Assembly (NCBI GenBank): GCA_031283405.1
Contig: JAITBX010000041.1
Location: 1 to 12,339 of the forward strand
Origin: Burkholderiales bacterium
GTDB taxonomy: Bacteria; Pseudomonadota; Gammaproteobacteria; Burkholderiales; Casimicrobiaceae
Direction: 5' to 3'
Length of the DNA stretch: 12,339 bases
Each line of letters begins with the position of its first letter. The first letter of the stretch is position 1. Below are positions 1 to 12,339 of the stretch, piece by piece. The notes below the pieces were generated by a model. It saw only the letters and a list, made by a program, of their open reading frames with translations. It was not told the DNA's origin and searched no databases. Both the position numbers and the translations under genes were made by a program.

Positions 1-1700
1 GCCGTGCCCACTTTTTCGTTGGCGATAGCGTGGTTATCGTAGAGCGTCGCTCCCCATTTCGACCCCGTGTAGCGATACACATCCGCCGAAACCGTGTTGC
101 CGTCGATATTGTTTTGGAAGATGTACCACGCCGCTTTGCCGTCTTTGTCGTAGGTAAACCACGGCACAAAGACATAATCGGGGTTCGACTGAAAGCCGCG
201 CAAGACGCTCAAGCCCCAAGCGTCTTCGCTCGCGCTTGCCCATTGGCCGGTGTAAGCGTTCGCAAGAAGCGGCACGTTATCAATAGGTGCGATGTTGATG
301 GTGCGGCTTGCGCCATCGACGTTGTAGGAAAACGTTGCCGTCGTCGCCGAGGTGAAAGTCAGCGTTGCCGTTCCCGCCACTTCAAAACTGACTTGGCTGT
401 TGTTCCAAGATGTTCCCCAATTCGGCCCCTTGTAGCGTCGCACTTCTGCCGTGATCCTGTCGTCCGCCGACCAGTTGTCGCCTTGAAAGATGTACCACGC
501 GGCTTTTCCGTTCTCGTCGTAGGTAAACCACGGCACGAAGATGTAGCGCGAGTTGTTGGGGAAGCCCATAAGGATAGAAAGCCCCCAGGCATCTTCGTCG
601 TTGTTGCCGGCGTCGTCAACCTTGATCCATTGCCCGTCGTAGCGACGGGTCGGGTCGGGTAGTTTTTCACCGATGACCAGTACGAGATTGTTGCCTTCTT
701 TCTGCACTGTGTAAGCATAGCCTCCCACCGTACCGGATGTCGGCTGGAAGAGACCACTCGTCAACATGCCTGCCTTTATGAGAATAAACCTGTTCCCTGT
801 CTGCAAGGGTGGCCCCGCACCATCAAGATTCACGCCGATCGTGGGGGGGAGGCCTACCGTATCCGTGGTCAACATGGTACCGCCCGTTTTCAATGTCGCA
901 GGCAAATAAAAATTCAGATTCTGGAAACACTCTACATAGTAAACCGTCAGACCGATCGAATAAAGATTCAGAGTATTGTCCACGGAACCTTGGCAATCGC
1001 CACCCTCCGAGCTCATTAACTTCTGGCTTCCGCCGCCCCAAAGAGTCGCGTTTCTTAAAGTCGGAGCGCCACGGATGGTCACGGTATTGCTTTTCGGAAA
1101 AGAGGCGCCGAATCCGCGTAGAGCCATCCCGCCAAAAATTTCTCCGTTTACCGTTCCGCCGCTGATGGTAACGCTGTTATTCGTGGCCGAAGCATCATTA
1201 CCGGTACCGTACCCACCGTAGATGTTTCCATTTACCGTACCGCCGTTGATGGTGACGCTGTTATTCGTGGCTAAGGCATCGGCACCGCCGCTGTCCCCGC
1301 CGATGATGCTCCCGTTTATCGTACCGTTGTTAATGGTAATGCTGTTGCCTACAACAACCGCAGGCCGGCCGCTCCCGCCATAAGCGCCTCCGTTCACCGT
1401 ACCGCCGTTAATCATCACCTGATTGCCGGTGACAGCATCCGAATCATTGCTGTTAATGGCGCCGAAAACACTTCCTATCGTGCCTTTGTTAAGCGTTACG
1501 CGATTACCCGAAACGCTGGCGCTTTTTCCGGTATCGCTGCCGGATGGCGCCAGAGAACCGGAAAAATAGCCAAGAGCTTGCAGTGTCCGAGGAGGAAAAT
1601 CCTCGGGGTAGGAAAAAGTTTCCTGCGCTAAAACTGGAACGGAGAAAGCAACGGAAAAACCGATTGCTGCGGCTAACATCCTTGGTGAAAAACGCTTCAT
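1..1700 (-). CDS. Secreted repeat protein: autotransporter-like passenger plus tandem Trp/Tyr-rich domains (3' end outside window)
   Basis: This frame is open for 566 codons from ATG at 1700 and has no stop before the window edge, so the C-terminus is missing. AAGGAG lies 6 nt upstream of the ATG. Residues 1-25 form a Sec signal peptide: Lys/Arg start, hydrophobic core, VLA before Q26. Residues 65-225 hold about six units of 22-30 residues with the pattern N-x-V-T-I-x-G-G-T-V-N-G-x-I-Y-G-G, as in parallel beta-helix autotransporter passengers. Residues 303-342 resemble the end of such a passenger. Two copies of a domain then follow, at 353-473 and from 484 on. They share DAWGLS, VPWFTYD and GKAAWYIFQ. 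Cys236 and Cys258 could form a disulfide. The likely location is the cell surface or outside the cell, but the function is unknown. No beta-barrel is visible, although one could lie beyond the edge. The gene is separated from rpoC by a terminator. Export and repeats are clear; the autotransporter assignment is inference. Confidence 0.85.
   Translation of the reverse strand, partial: MKRFSPRMLAAAIGFSVAFSVPVLAQETFSYPEDFPPRTLQALGYFSGSLAPSGSDTGKSASVSGNRVTLNKGTIGSVFGAINSNDSDAVTGNQVMINGGTVNGGAYGGSGRPAVVVGNSITINNGTINGSIIGGDSGGADALATNNSVTINGGTVNGNIYGGYGTGNDASATNNSVTISGGTVNGEIFGGMALRGFGASFPKSNTVTIRGAPTLRNATLWGGGSQKLMSSEGGDCQGSVDNTLNLYSIGLTVYYVECFQNLNFYLPATLKTGGTMLTTDTVGLPPTIGVNLDGAGPPLQTGNRFILIKAGMLTSGLFQPTSGTVGGYAYTVQKEGNNLVLVIGEKLPDPTRRYDGQWIKVDDAGNNDEDAWGLSILMGFPNNSRYIFVPWFTYDENGKAAWYIFQGDNWSADDRITAEVRRYKGPNWGTSWNNSQVSFEVAGTATLTFTSATTATFSYNVDGASRTINIAPIDNVPLLANAYTGQWASASEDAWGLSVLRGFQSNPDYVFVPWFTYDKDGKAAWYIFQNNIDGNTVSADVYRYTGSKWGATLYDNHAIANEKVGT
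117..536 (-). repeat. Near-identical coding repeat (VPWFTYD...GKAAWYIF) within the secreted gene
   Basis: The two copies of the C-terminal domain are very similar at DNA level in their core. The stretch read from 536 (GTGCCGTGGTTTACCTACGA onward) matches the stretch read from 167 with only a few, mostly third-position, changes over about 50 bases. The repeat period is 369 bp, or 123 codons. This indicates internal domain duplication. More copies may lie beyond the left edge. The feature spans from the end of one core copy to the start of the other. Confidence 0.75.
843..849 (-). repeat. Homopolymeric C7 tract inside the secreted protein gene
   Basis: Seven consecutive C on the coding strand fall at codons 284-287 (L-P-P-T). 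The frame is intact here. A change of one base would truncate the protein upstream of its tandem domains. Tracts of this length in surface-protein genes are sometimes phase-variable, but nothing here shows that this one is. Confidence 0.5.
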
Positions 1701-2200
1701 GGTAATCTCCTTGGAGAGTTACCCCCGCGATGTCGGCTGTACATTACTATCGGCACAACCTTACGAAAACAGAAGAATTGCCTTTGCCCTTCCTTTGGAA
1801 CCATACGCACTTACTGCAATATTACAAGCCGAAAAGAGTTTTAAAAGACTTTCCTTGACTTACATCAAATGCTCTGGCAGTGTCCGGTTGATGAGCCGAC
1901 GGAAGGAAAAGCCCGGGTATTTCATCAACGCATGTAGGCCAATGGAAGTGCGCAAGCGAAGTCCATCATTTTTGATTTCACAACTTTGCGCCGTGCCCCT
2001 ACATCTCGCCGATCGCTCACGGCTATCCTAAGTTAATGAAGGGCATACAAAACGCCCTCTGACATCGGCTGCACTGCTCCGCAGTAGTGGCGTGGCGGGT
2101 CAACAAGTGGTCAAGCACGCCCCCCCCTTCCGGATTCCCGTACAATTTCCTCCTTTGCGAGAATAACGGCAAGGAAAAGTAACAGTATTTCGTTTCGGGC
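1701..2200. other. Intergenic region between the secreted gene and the rpoC terminator
   Basis: I see no convincing gene in this stretch. It holds a weak promoter candidate for the gene at 1-1700 and several short inverted repeats: GTTGATGA at 1887-1894 with TCATCAAC at 1922-1929, and ATGTAGG at 1932-1938 with CCTACAT at 1998-2004. It also has a C8 run at 2120-2127. The open frames that cross it lack ribosome binding sites and recognisable products. The part from about 1860 to 2040 has the look of a dispersed intergenic repeat, but only one copy is present in this window. Confidence 0.6.
1840..1868 (-). promoter_or_regulatory. Possible sigma-70 promoter for the secreted protein gene
   Basis: Reading the minus strand, TTGATG (1868-1863) is followed by a 17-nt spacer and TTTAAA (1845-1840), each matching the consensus hexamers at four of six positions. 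It would leave a leader of about 130 nt before the ATG at 1700. A second -10-like TGTAAT lies slightly closer to the gene but has no good -35. This is a weak call based only on pattern. Confidence 0.22.
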
Positions 2201-2230
2201 AAAAACAAGGGCGCGATTCATCGCGCCCTT
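2201..2230 (-). terminator. Rho-independent terminator of the rplJ-rplL-rpoB-rpoC operon
   Basis: On the minus strand a perfect 10-bp stem (AAGGGCGCGA / TCGCGCCCTT) with a 4-nt loop is followed at once by GTTTTT. It begins 31 nt after the rpoC stop codon. The stem is GC-rich and the T tract lies on the correct side for transcription coming from rpoC. This places the 3' end of the operon here and separates it from the gene at 1-1700. Confidence 0.92.
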
Positions 2231-2260
2231 GTAGCTCTTCTCCTTACGTATCTGCAGGAA

Positions 2261-6460
<4,200 letters not shown>

Positions 6461-6480
6461 GCGTACTCCAATTCTGTTGT

Positions 6481-6514
6481 GGCCTTGATGCAATCATTCG
6501 CATGCATGAAGGCC
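6481..6514 (-). promoter_or_regulatory. Interrupted hairpin in the rpoB-rpoC spacer
   Basis: On the transcript, GGCCTT pairs with AAGGCC (6 bp). A single C/C mismatch follows, then ATGCA pairs with TGCAT (5 bp) around a 10-nt loop. No U tract follows, so it is not a terminator. It lies 20 nt upstream of the rpoC start, just before the ribosome binding site. It may be an RNA processing or stability element. The structure is read directly from the sequence; the role is a guess. Confidence 0.5.
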
Positions 6515-6571
6515 GTCATCACGAAATAGTCTGTTGAAACTTTCATCATTGAATTTTTCATTGCCGGCGTC

Positions 6572-10654
<4,083 letters not shown>

Positions 10655-10813
10655 AACCTCTCCGATGAACGGGCGCTTCCATGCCCGAAGGTCATCGACT
10701 GAGCGCGCGCTTTTTTTCACGCTTTCCCATCACTGCGCGCATTACGAACCGCGCCGCTGCGCCGGTTGTGCTGTGCGTGTTTCAGAAAAGCGTTTCGCGC
10801 GCCAAGGCTTGGT

Positions 10814-10831
10814 GGTTGGCCGCTACCAACC
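10814..10831 (-). promoter_or_regulatory. Hairpin GGTTGG/CCAACC in the rplL-rpoB spacer
   Basis: A 6-bp perfect stem encloses a 6-nt loop. Flanking CGCCA and TGGCG could extend it with internal loops. No U tract follows. Together with the hairpin at 10842-10860 it may form a double-stem processing region like the RNase III site found before rpoB in enteric bacteria. That comparison is an inference. Confidence 0.4.
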
Positions 10832-10841
10832 GCTGGCGGAC

Positions 10842-10860
10842 GGCGACTTTGTTTGTCGCC
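10842..10860 (-). promoter_or_regulatory. Hairpin GGCGAC/GTCGCC in the rplL-rpoB spacer
   Basis: A 6-bp GC-rich perfect stem encloses a 7-nt A-rich loop on the transcript. It is not followed by a U tract. It sits between the attenuator-like repeat and the hairpin at 10814-10831. The role is unknown; processing or stability is likely. Confidence 0.4.
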
Positions 10861-10894
10861 CGACCAGGCCTGTCTTCTCCAGTCGTTTCAGAAG

Positions 10895-10949
10895 ACGAAA
10901 AAAAGCAGACTGATGTTTGCAACCACTTCCACAAACTGCTTTTTTTCGT
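10895..10949 (-). terminator. Attenuator-like inverted repeat with T tract between rplL and rpoB
   Basis: A perfect 14-bp inverted repeat has arms at 10936-10949 and 10895-10908. On the transcript it reads ACGAAAAAAAGCAG, a 27-nt loop, then CTGCTTTTTTTCGT. The loop can pair further through TTTG/CAAA. The A7 and T7 runs make it look like a bidirectional intrinsic terminator. Because rpoB lies downstream and must be expressed, partial termination is more likely than full termination. This matches the known attenuator position in E. coli. The stem has few GC pairs next to the T run, so it may be weak. Confidence 0.6.
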
Positions 10950-11001
10950 GCTCTTTTCTTTCCCTGCTTCCTTGCTTTGCAAATAATTCATTCGGCCTCT
11001 A

Positions 11002-11081
11002 CTGCCCCATCCCAACCTTCCCCCAGATGGGGCAGGAACCACTTTCCCTCCCCCTTTGGGGGAGGGTTTGGGTGGGGGCAA
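11002..11081. repeat. ~80-bp imperfect palindromic intergenic element
   Basis: The ends are inverted copies: TGCCCCATCCCAACC at 11003-11017 against the complement of the GGGT..GGGGGCA end near 11065-11080, with a few mismatches. Inside is a perfect 9-bp stem CCCTCCCCC / GGGGGAGGG with a 3-nt loop at 11046-11066. There is also an inverted pair TGCCCC / GGGGCA at 11003-11008 and 11029-11034. The C-rich and G-rich composition is unlike the surrounding DNA. It resembles small non-coding palindromic repeats scattered in many proteobacterial genomes. No transposase or target duplication is evident. Confidence 0.7.
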
Positions 11082-11136
11082 ACAGCGCAAGAATGTGCAC
11101 AATTGAATCAAAAATGTCTAAATTCAAGAGGCGACG

Positions 11137-11159
11137 AAGCCGGCGACCAGCGCCGGCTT
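11137..11159 (-). promoter_or_regulatory. GC-rich hairpin immediately downstream of rplL
   Basis: A perfect 9-bp stem AAGCCGGCG / CGCCGGCTT with a 5-nt loop begins about 20 nt after the rplL stop codon. It is followed by CGTCGCC, not a T tract, so it is not a standard intrinsic terminator. It could protect the 3' end of an rplJ-rplL transcript from exonucleases or serve as a processing site. Confidence 0.55.
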
Positions 11160-11178
11160 TGTCTTGCGCAAAAGCCGC

Positions 11179-11556
11179 TTACTTGATTTCGACTTTGGCG
11201 CCTGCTTCTTCCAGTTTCTTCTTGGCAGCTTCGGCGTCGGCCTTGGCAACAGCTTCCTTGACCGGCTTCGGCGCGCCGTCCACCAAGTCTTTGGCTTCCT
11301 TGAGGCCCAAGCCGGTCAGCTCGCGCACCGCCTTGATCACATTCACCTTGTTGTCGCCGATCGCGGCCAGCACCACGGTGAACTCGGTTTGCTCTTCGAC
11401 GGCCGCTGCTGCGCCGCCGCCCGCCGCCGGCGCTGCTACGGCAACCGCCGCCGCCGCCGAGACGCCGAATTTTTCTTCCATCGCCTTGATCAGTTCGGAA
11501 AGCTCCAGAACGGTCATTGCTGCGATTTTGTCGAGAATTTCATTTTGAACAGACAT
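11179..11556 (-). CDS. rplL: 50S ribosomal protein bL12 (L7/L12)
   Basis: bL12 is the multicopy stalk protein that binds uL10 and recruits the GTPase translation factors. The 125-aa product has the usual three parts. The N-terminal dimerisation and uL10-binding helices (MSVQNEILDKIAAMTVLELS to EEKFGVS) cover residues 1-33. An Ala/Gly/Pro-rich hinge follows at about 34-53. The globular factor-binding domain covers about 56-125 and includes NKVNVIKAVRELTGLGLKEA and ends GAKVEIK. The start is ATG, with CAGGAG 6 nt upstream, and the stop is TAA. It lies 75 bp after rplJ, and that gap has no terminator. The hinge is slightly longer than in E. coli (121 aa). Confidence 0.99.
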   Translation of the reverse strand: MSVQNEILDKIAAMTVLELSELIKAMEEKFGVSAAAAVAVAAPAAGGGAAAAVEEQTEFTVVLAAIGDNKVNVIKAVRELTGLGLKEAKDLVDGAPKPVKEAVAKADAEAAKKKLEEAGAKVEIK

Positions 11557-11631
11557 GTAAAACTCCTGAAACGTTGATCTTAATAATAAAAATGTTTGAG
11601 TCGCGTTTTTGCGTTATCCGCGCTTGCCTTG

Positions 11632-12153
11632 TTACGCCGCCTCTTTGGCGTCGCGCACGGCTGCCAGCGTCCGCACAAACTTGCCCGGCACTTCGTTCAG
11701 CGTCCTGACAAACTTGGCGATCGGCGCTTGCATCGTGCCCATGAGTTTAGCGATGAGTTCTTCGCGCGACGGCAATGCTGCCAGCGCCGCCACTTCCTGA
11801 ACCGACATCACCTGCCCCGGCATTGCGCCGCCGACCACGACGAATTTGTCGTTGCCTTTGGCGAAATCACTCAGCACCTTGGCCGCCGCTACCGGATCAC
11901 TGCTGATCCCGTAGGCCAACGGCCCGCTCATCTTTTCGGACAGCGCAGCAAACGGCGTATCGGCCACTGCGCGGCGAACCAGTGTGTTCTTCACCACTTT
12001 GAAGTACACGCCCGCCTCACGCGCCTTGGCGCGCAGCTTGGTCATATCACCGACGCTCACTCCGCGGTTTTCCGCCAGAACGATCACCTGCGCTTTTTCC
12101 ACCTGCGCTGACACTTCCGCGACCACTGCTTGTTTTTGCTCAAGATTAAGCAA
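11632..12153 (-). CDS. rplJ: 50S ribosomal protein uL10 (L10), TTG start
   Basis: uL10 forms the base of the ribosomal stalk, binding 23S rRNA through its N-terminal domain and bL12 dimers through its C-terminal helix. The 173-aa product shows EQKQAVVAEVSAQVEKAQ at the N-terminus, RAKAREAGVYFKVVKNTLVR, and SREELIAKLMGTMQAPIAKF toward the C-terminus, all characteristic. The C-terminal tail after residue 150 would be the bL12-binding helix. The start codon is TTG: an in-frame TAG lies only 15 nt upstream, a good GAGG sits 6 nt before the TTG, and the next Met is at residue 37. uL10 commonly represses its own operon by binding the leader. The stop is TAA. Confidence 0.98.
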   Translation of the reverse strand: MLNLEQKQAVVAEVSAQVEKAQVIVLAENRGVSVGDMTKLRAKAREAGVYFKVVKNTLVRRAVADTPFAALSEKMSGPLAYGISSDPVAAAKVLSDFAKGNDKFVVVGGAMPGQVMSVQEVAALAALPSREELIAKLMGTMQAPIAKFVRTLNEVPGKFVRTLAAVRDAKEAA

Positions 12154-12168
12154 GGTCCACCTCTTCTA
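12154..12168 (-). promoter_or_regulatory. rplJ ribosome binding site and upstream in-frame stop that fix the TTG start
   Basis: On the minus strand TAG (12168-12166) is in frame with rplJ and is followed by AAGAGGTGGACC and then TTG. The GAGG core is at 12163-12160, 6 nt from the TTG. No ATG or GTG lies in frame between the stop and the TTG, so TTG is the only reasonable start. Confidence 0.85.
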
Positions 12169-12189
12169 TCAATGAGCTTGCCGCTTTGT

Positions 12190-12339
12190 GCTGCTGCTGC
12201 ATCACTTGCGACTCGCTCGCCTTTACCACGACGCCCCGACTACTGACGCCTCTTACGGTGTCCTAACGTTCAGGAAATCCTGTTCTTTAAGGCACCATCT
12301 GCGCAGGACCGGAAGTTTGCCGATTCCGGCAGCTTCCGC
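12190..12339 (-). ncRNA. Putative L10 leader of the rplJ operon (partial)
   Basis: Two strong hairpins precede rplJ. The first (12311-12337) has a 5-bp GGAAG/CTTCC stem, a 1x2 internal loop, and a 5-bp TGCCG/CGGCA stem with a 4-nt loop. The second (12257-12296) has a 10-bp outer helix GGTGCCTTAA/TTAGGACACC with one C-A mismatch and a G-U pair. An AGAA/AACG internal loop follows, then a CAGG/CCTG hairpin. A stem with an A-rich internal loop just upstream of rplJ fits the known autoregulatory leader, where uL10-bL12 binds and represses translation. The promoter and any rplA gene lie outside the window. Structure is seen; identity as L10 leader is inferred from position. Confidence 0.55.

Larger units (their letters stand above)
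10655..11178 (-). other. Long structured rplL-rpoB spacer
   Basis: This 524-bp stretch has no credible gene. In transcript order it holds a GC-rich hairpin just after rplL, an ~80-bp imperfect palindromic element, a 14-bp inverted repeat ending in a T tract, and two further short hairpins before the rpoB ribosome binding site. In E. coli the same spacer is about 320 bp and contains an attenuator and an RNase III site. By analogy this region probably lowers rpoB expression relative to rplL. I found no strong promoter in it. Confidence 0.7.

Noticed and set aside
30..662. A 210-codon plus-strand frame opposite the secreted gene
   Set aside because: It is the antisense register of the real coding frame. 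It is open only because that half lacks TTA, CTA and TCA codons.
359..757. A 132-codon minus-strand frame within the secreted gene
   Set aside because: It is out of frame with the signal-peptide-bearing reading frame, which is continuous from 1700 to the edge and shows clear repeats.
1860..1925. A 21-codon minus-strand ORF starting MKYPGFSF
   Set aside because: It has no ribosome binding site and lies in repeat-like DNA. Nothing supports expression.
2023..2208. A 61-codon minus-strand ORF after the rpoC terminator
   Set aside because: It begins inside the terminator, has no ribosome binding site and shows no recognisable features.
6461..6493. N-terminal extension of rpoC to a TTG
   Set aside because: ATG 6460 has GGAG at the right spacing and gives a start that aligns residue for residue with known beta' proteins.
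10655..10720. N-terminal extension of rpoB to an upstream ATG
   Set aside because: The extra 22 residues do not resemble beta N-termini. The ATG at 10654 has a good ribosome binding site and the family start sequence.
11046..11066. The CCCTCCCCC/GGGGGAGGG hairpin as an intrinsic terminator
   Set aside because: No T tract follows on either strand. It is better explained as the core of the palindromic element.
10766..11548. A 260-codon plus-strand ORF across the rplL-rpoB spacer and rplL
   Set aside because: It runs through the palindromic element and opposite rplL, is Ala/Ser-rich as a shadow of the bL12 hinge, and has no start signal.

Overview
The window carries the end of a bacterial rif/beta operon on the minus strand, in the order rplJ (ribosomal protein uL10), rplL (bL12), rpoB (RNA polymerase beta) and rpoC (beta'). 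A Rho-independent terminator follows rpoC. Beyond it lies the 5' part of an unrelated gene for an exported, repeat-rich protein that runs off the left edge. The protein sequences point to a betaproteobacterium: RpoC begins MKGLLDLFKQV, RpoB has the KKRIRKSFAKR N-terminus, and RpoC agrees closely with Burkholderia-type beta' over long stretches. No tRNA, rRNA, CRISPR array, integrase or transposase is visible.

Layout from right to left (the direction of transcription). 12154-12339 is a structured rplJ leader with two strong hairpins, fitting the L10 autoregulatory leader. rplJ starts at an unusual TTG codon, followed by 75 bp and rplL. A 524-bp rplL-rpoB spacer holds a GC-rich hairpin just after rplL, an ~80-bp imperfect palindromic element, a 14-bp inverted repeat ending in a T tract (attenuator-like), and two further hairpins. 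rpoB follows, then a 111-bp spacer with one interrupted hairpin, then rpoC and a clean terminator at 2201-2230.

The four operon genes work together. uL10 and bL12 form the ribosomal stalk that recruits translation factors. Beta and beta' form the catalytic core of RNA polymerase. Such operons commonly use leader autoregulation and partial termination before rpoB to balance abundant bL12 against scarcer polymerase subunits, and the spacer structures here fit that layout. No rpsL appears directly after rpoC, so the str genes are not contiguous.

The accessory part is 1-2200. The 560-bp gap after rpoC holds the terminator and repeat-like DNA but no convincing gene. The gene at 1-1700 has a signal peptide, about six 22-30-residue glycine/asparagine-rich repeats like those of autotransporter passengers, and then two copies of a Trp/Tyr-rich domain. 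It uses TTA, CTA and TCA codons in its first 347 codons but none in the rest, which suggests a mosaic origin. I saw no clear sign of a wholly new system; the mosaic secreted protein and the palindrome-loaded rplL-rpoB spacer are the parts most worth a second look.
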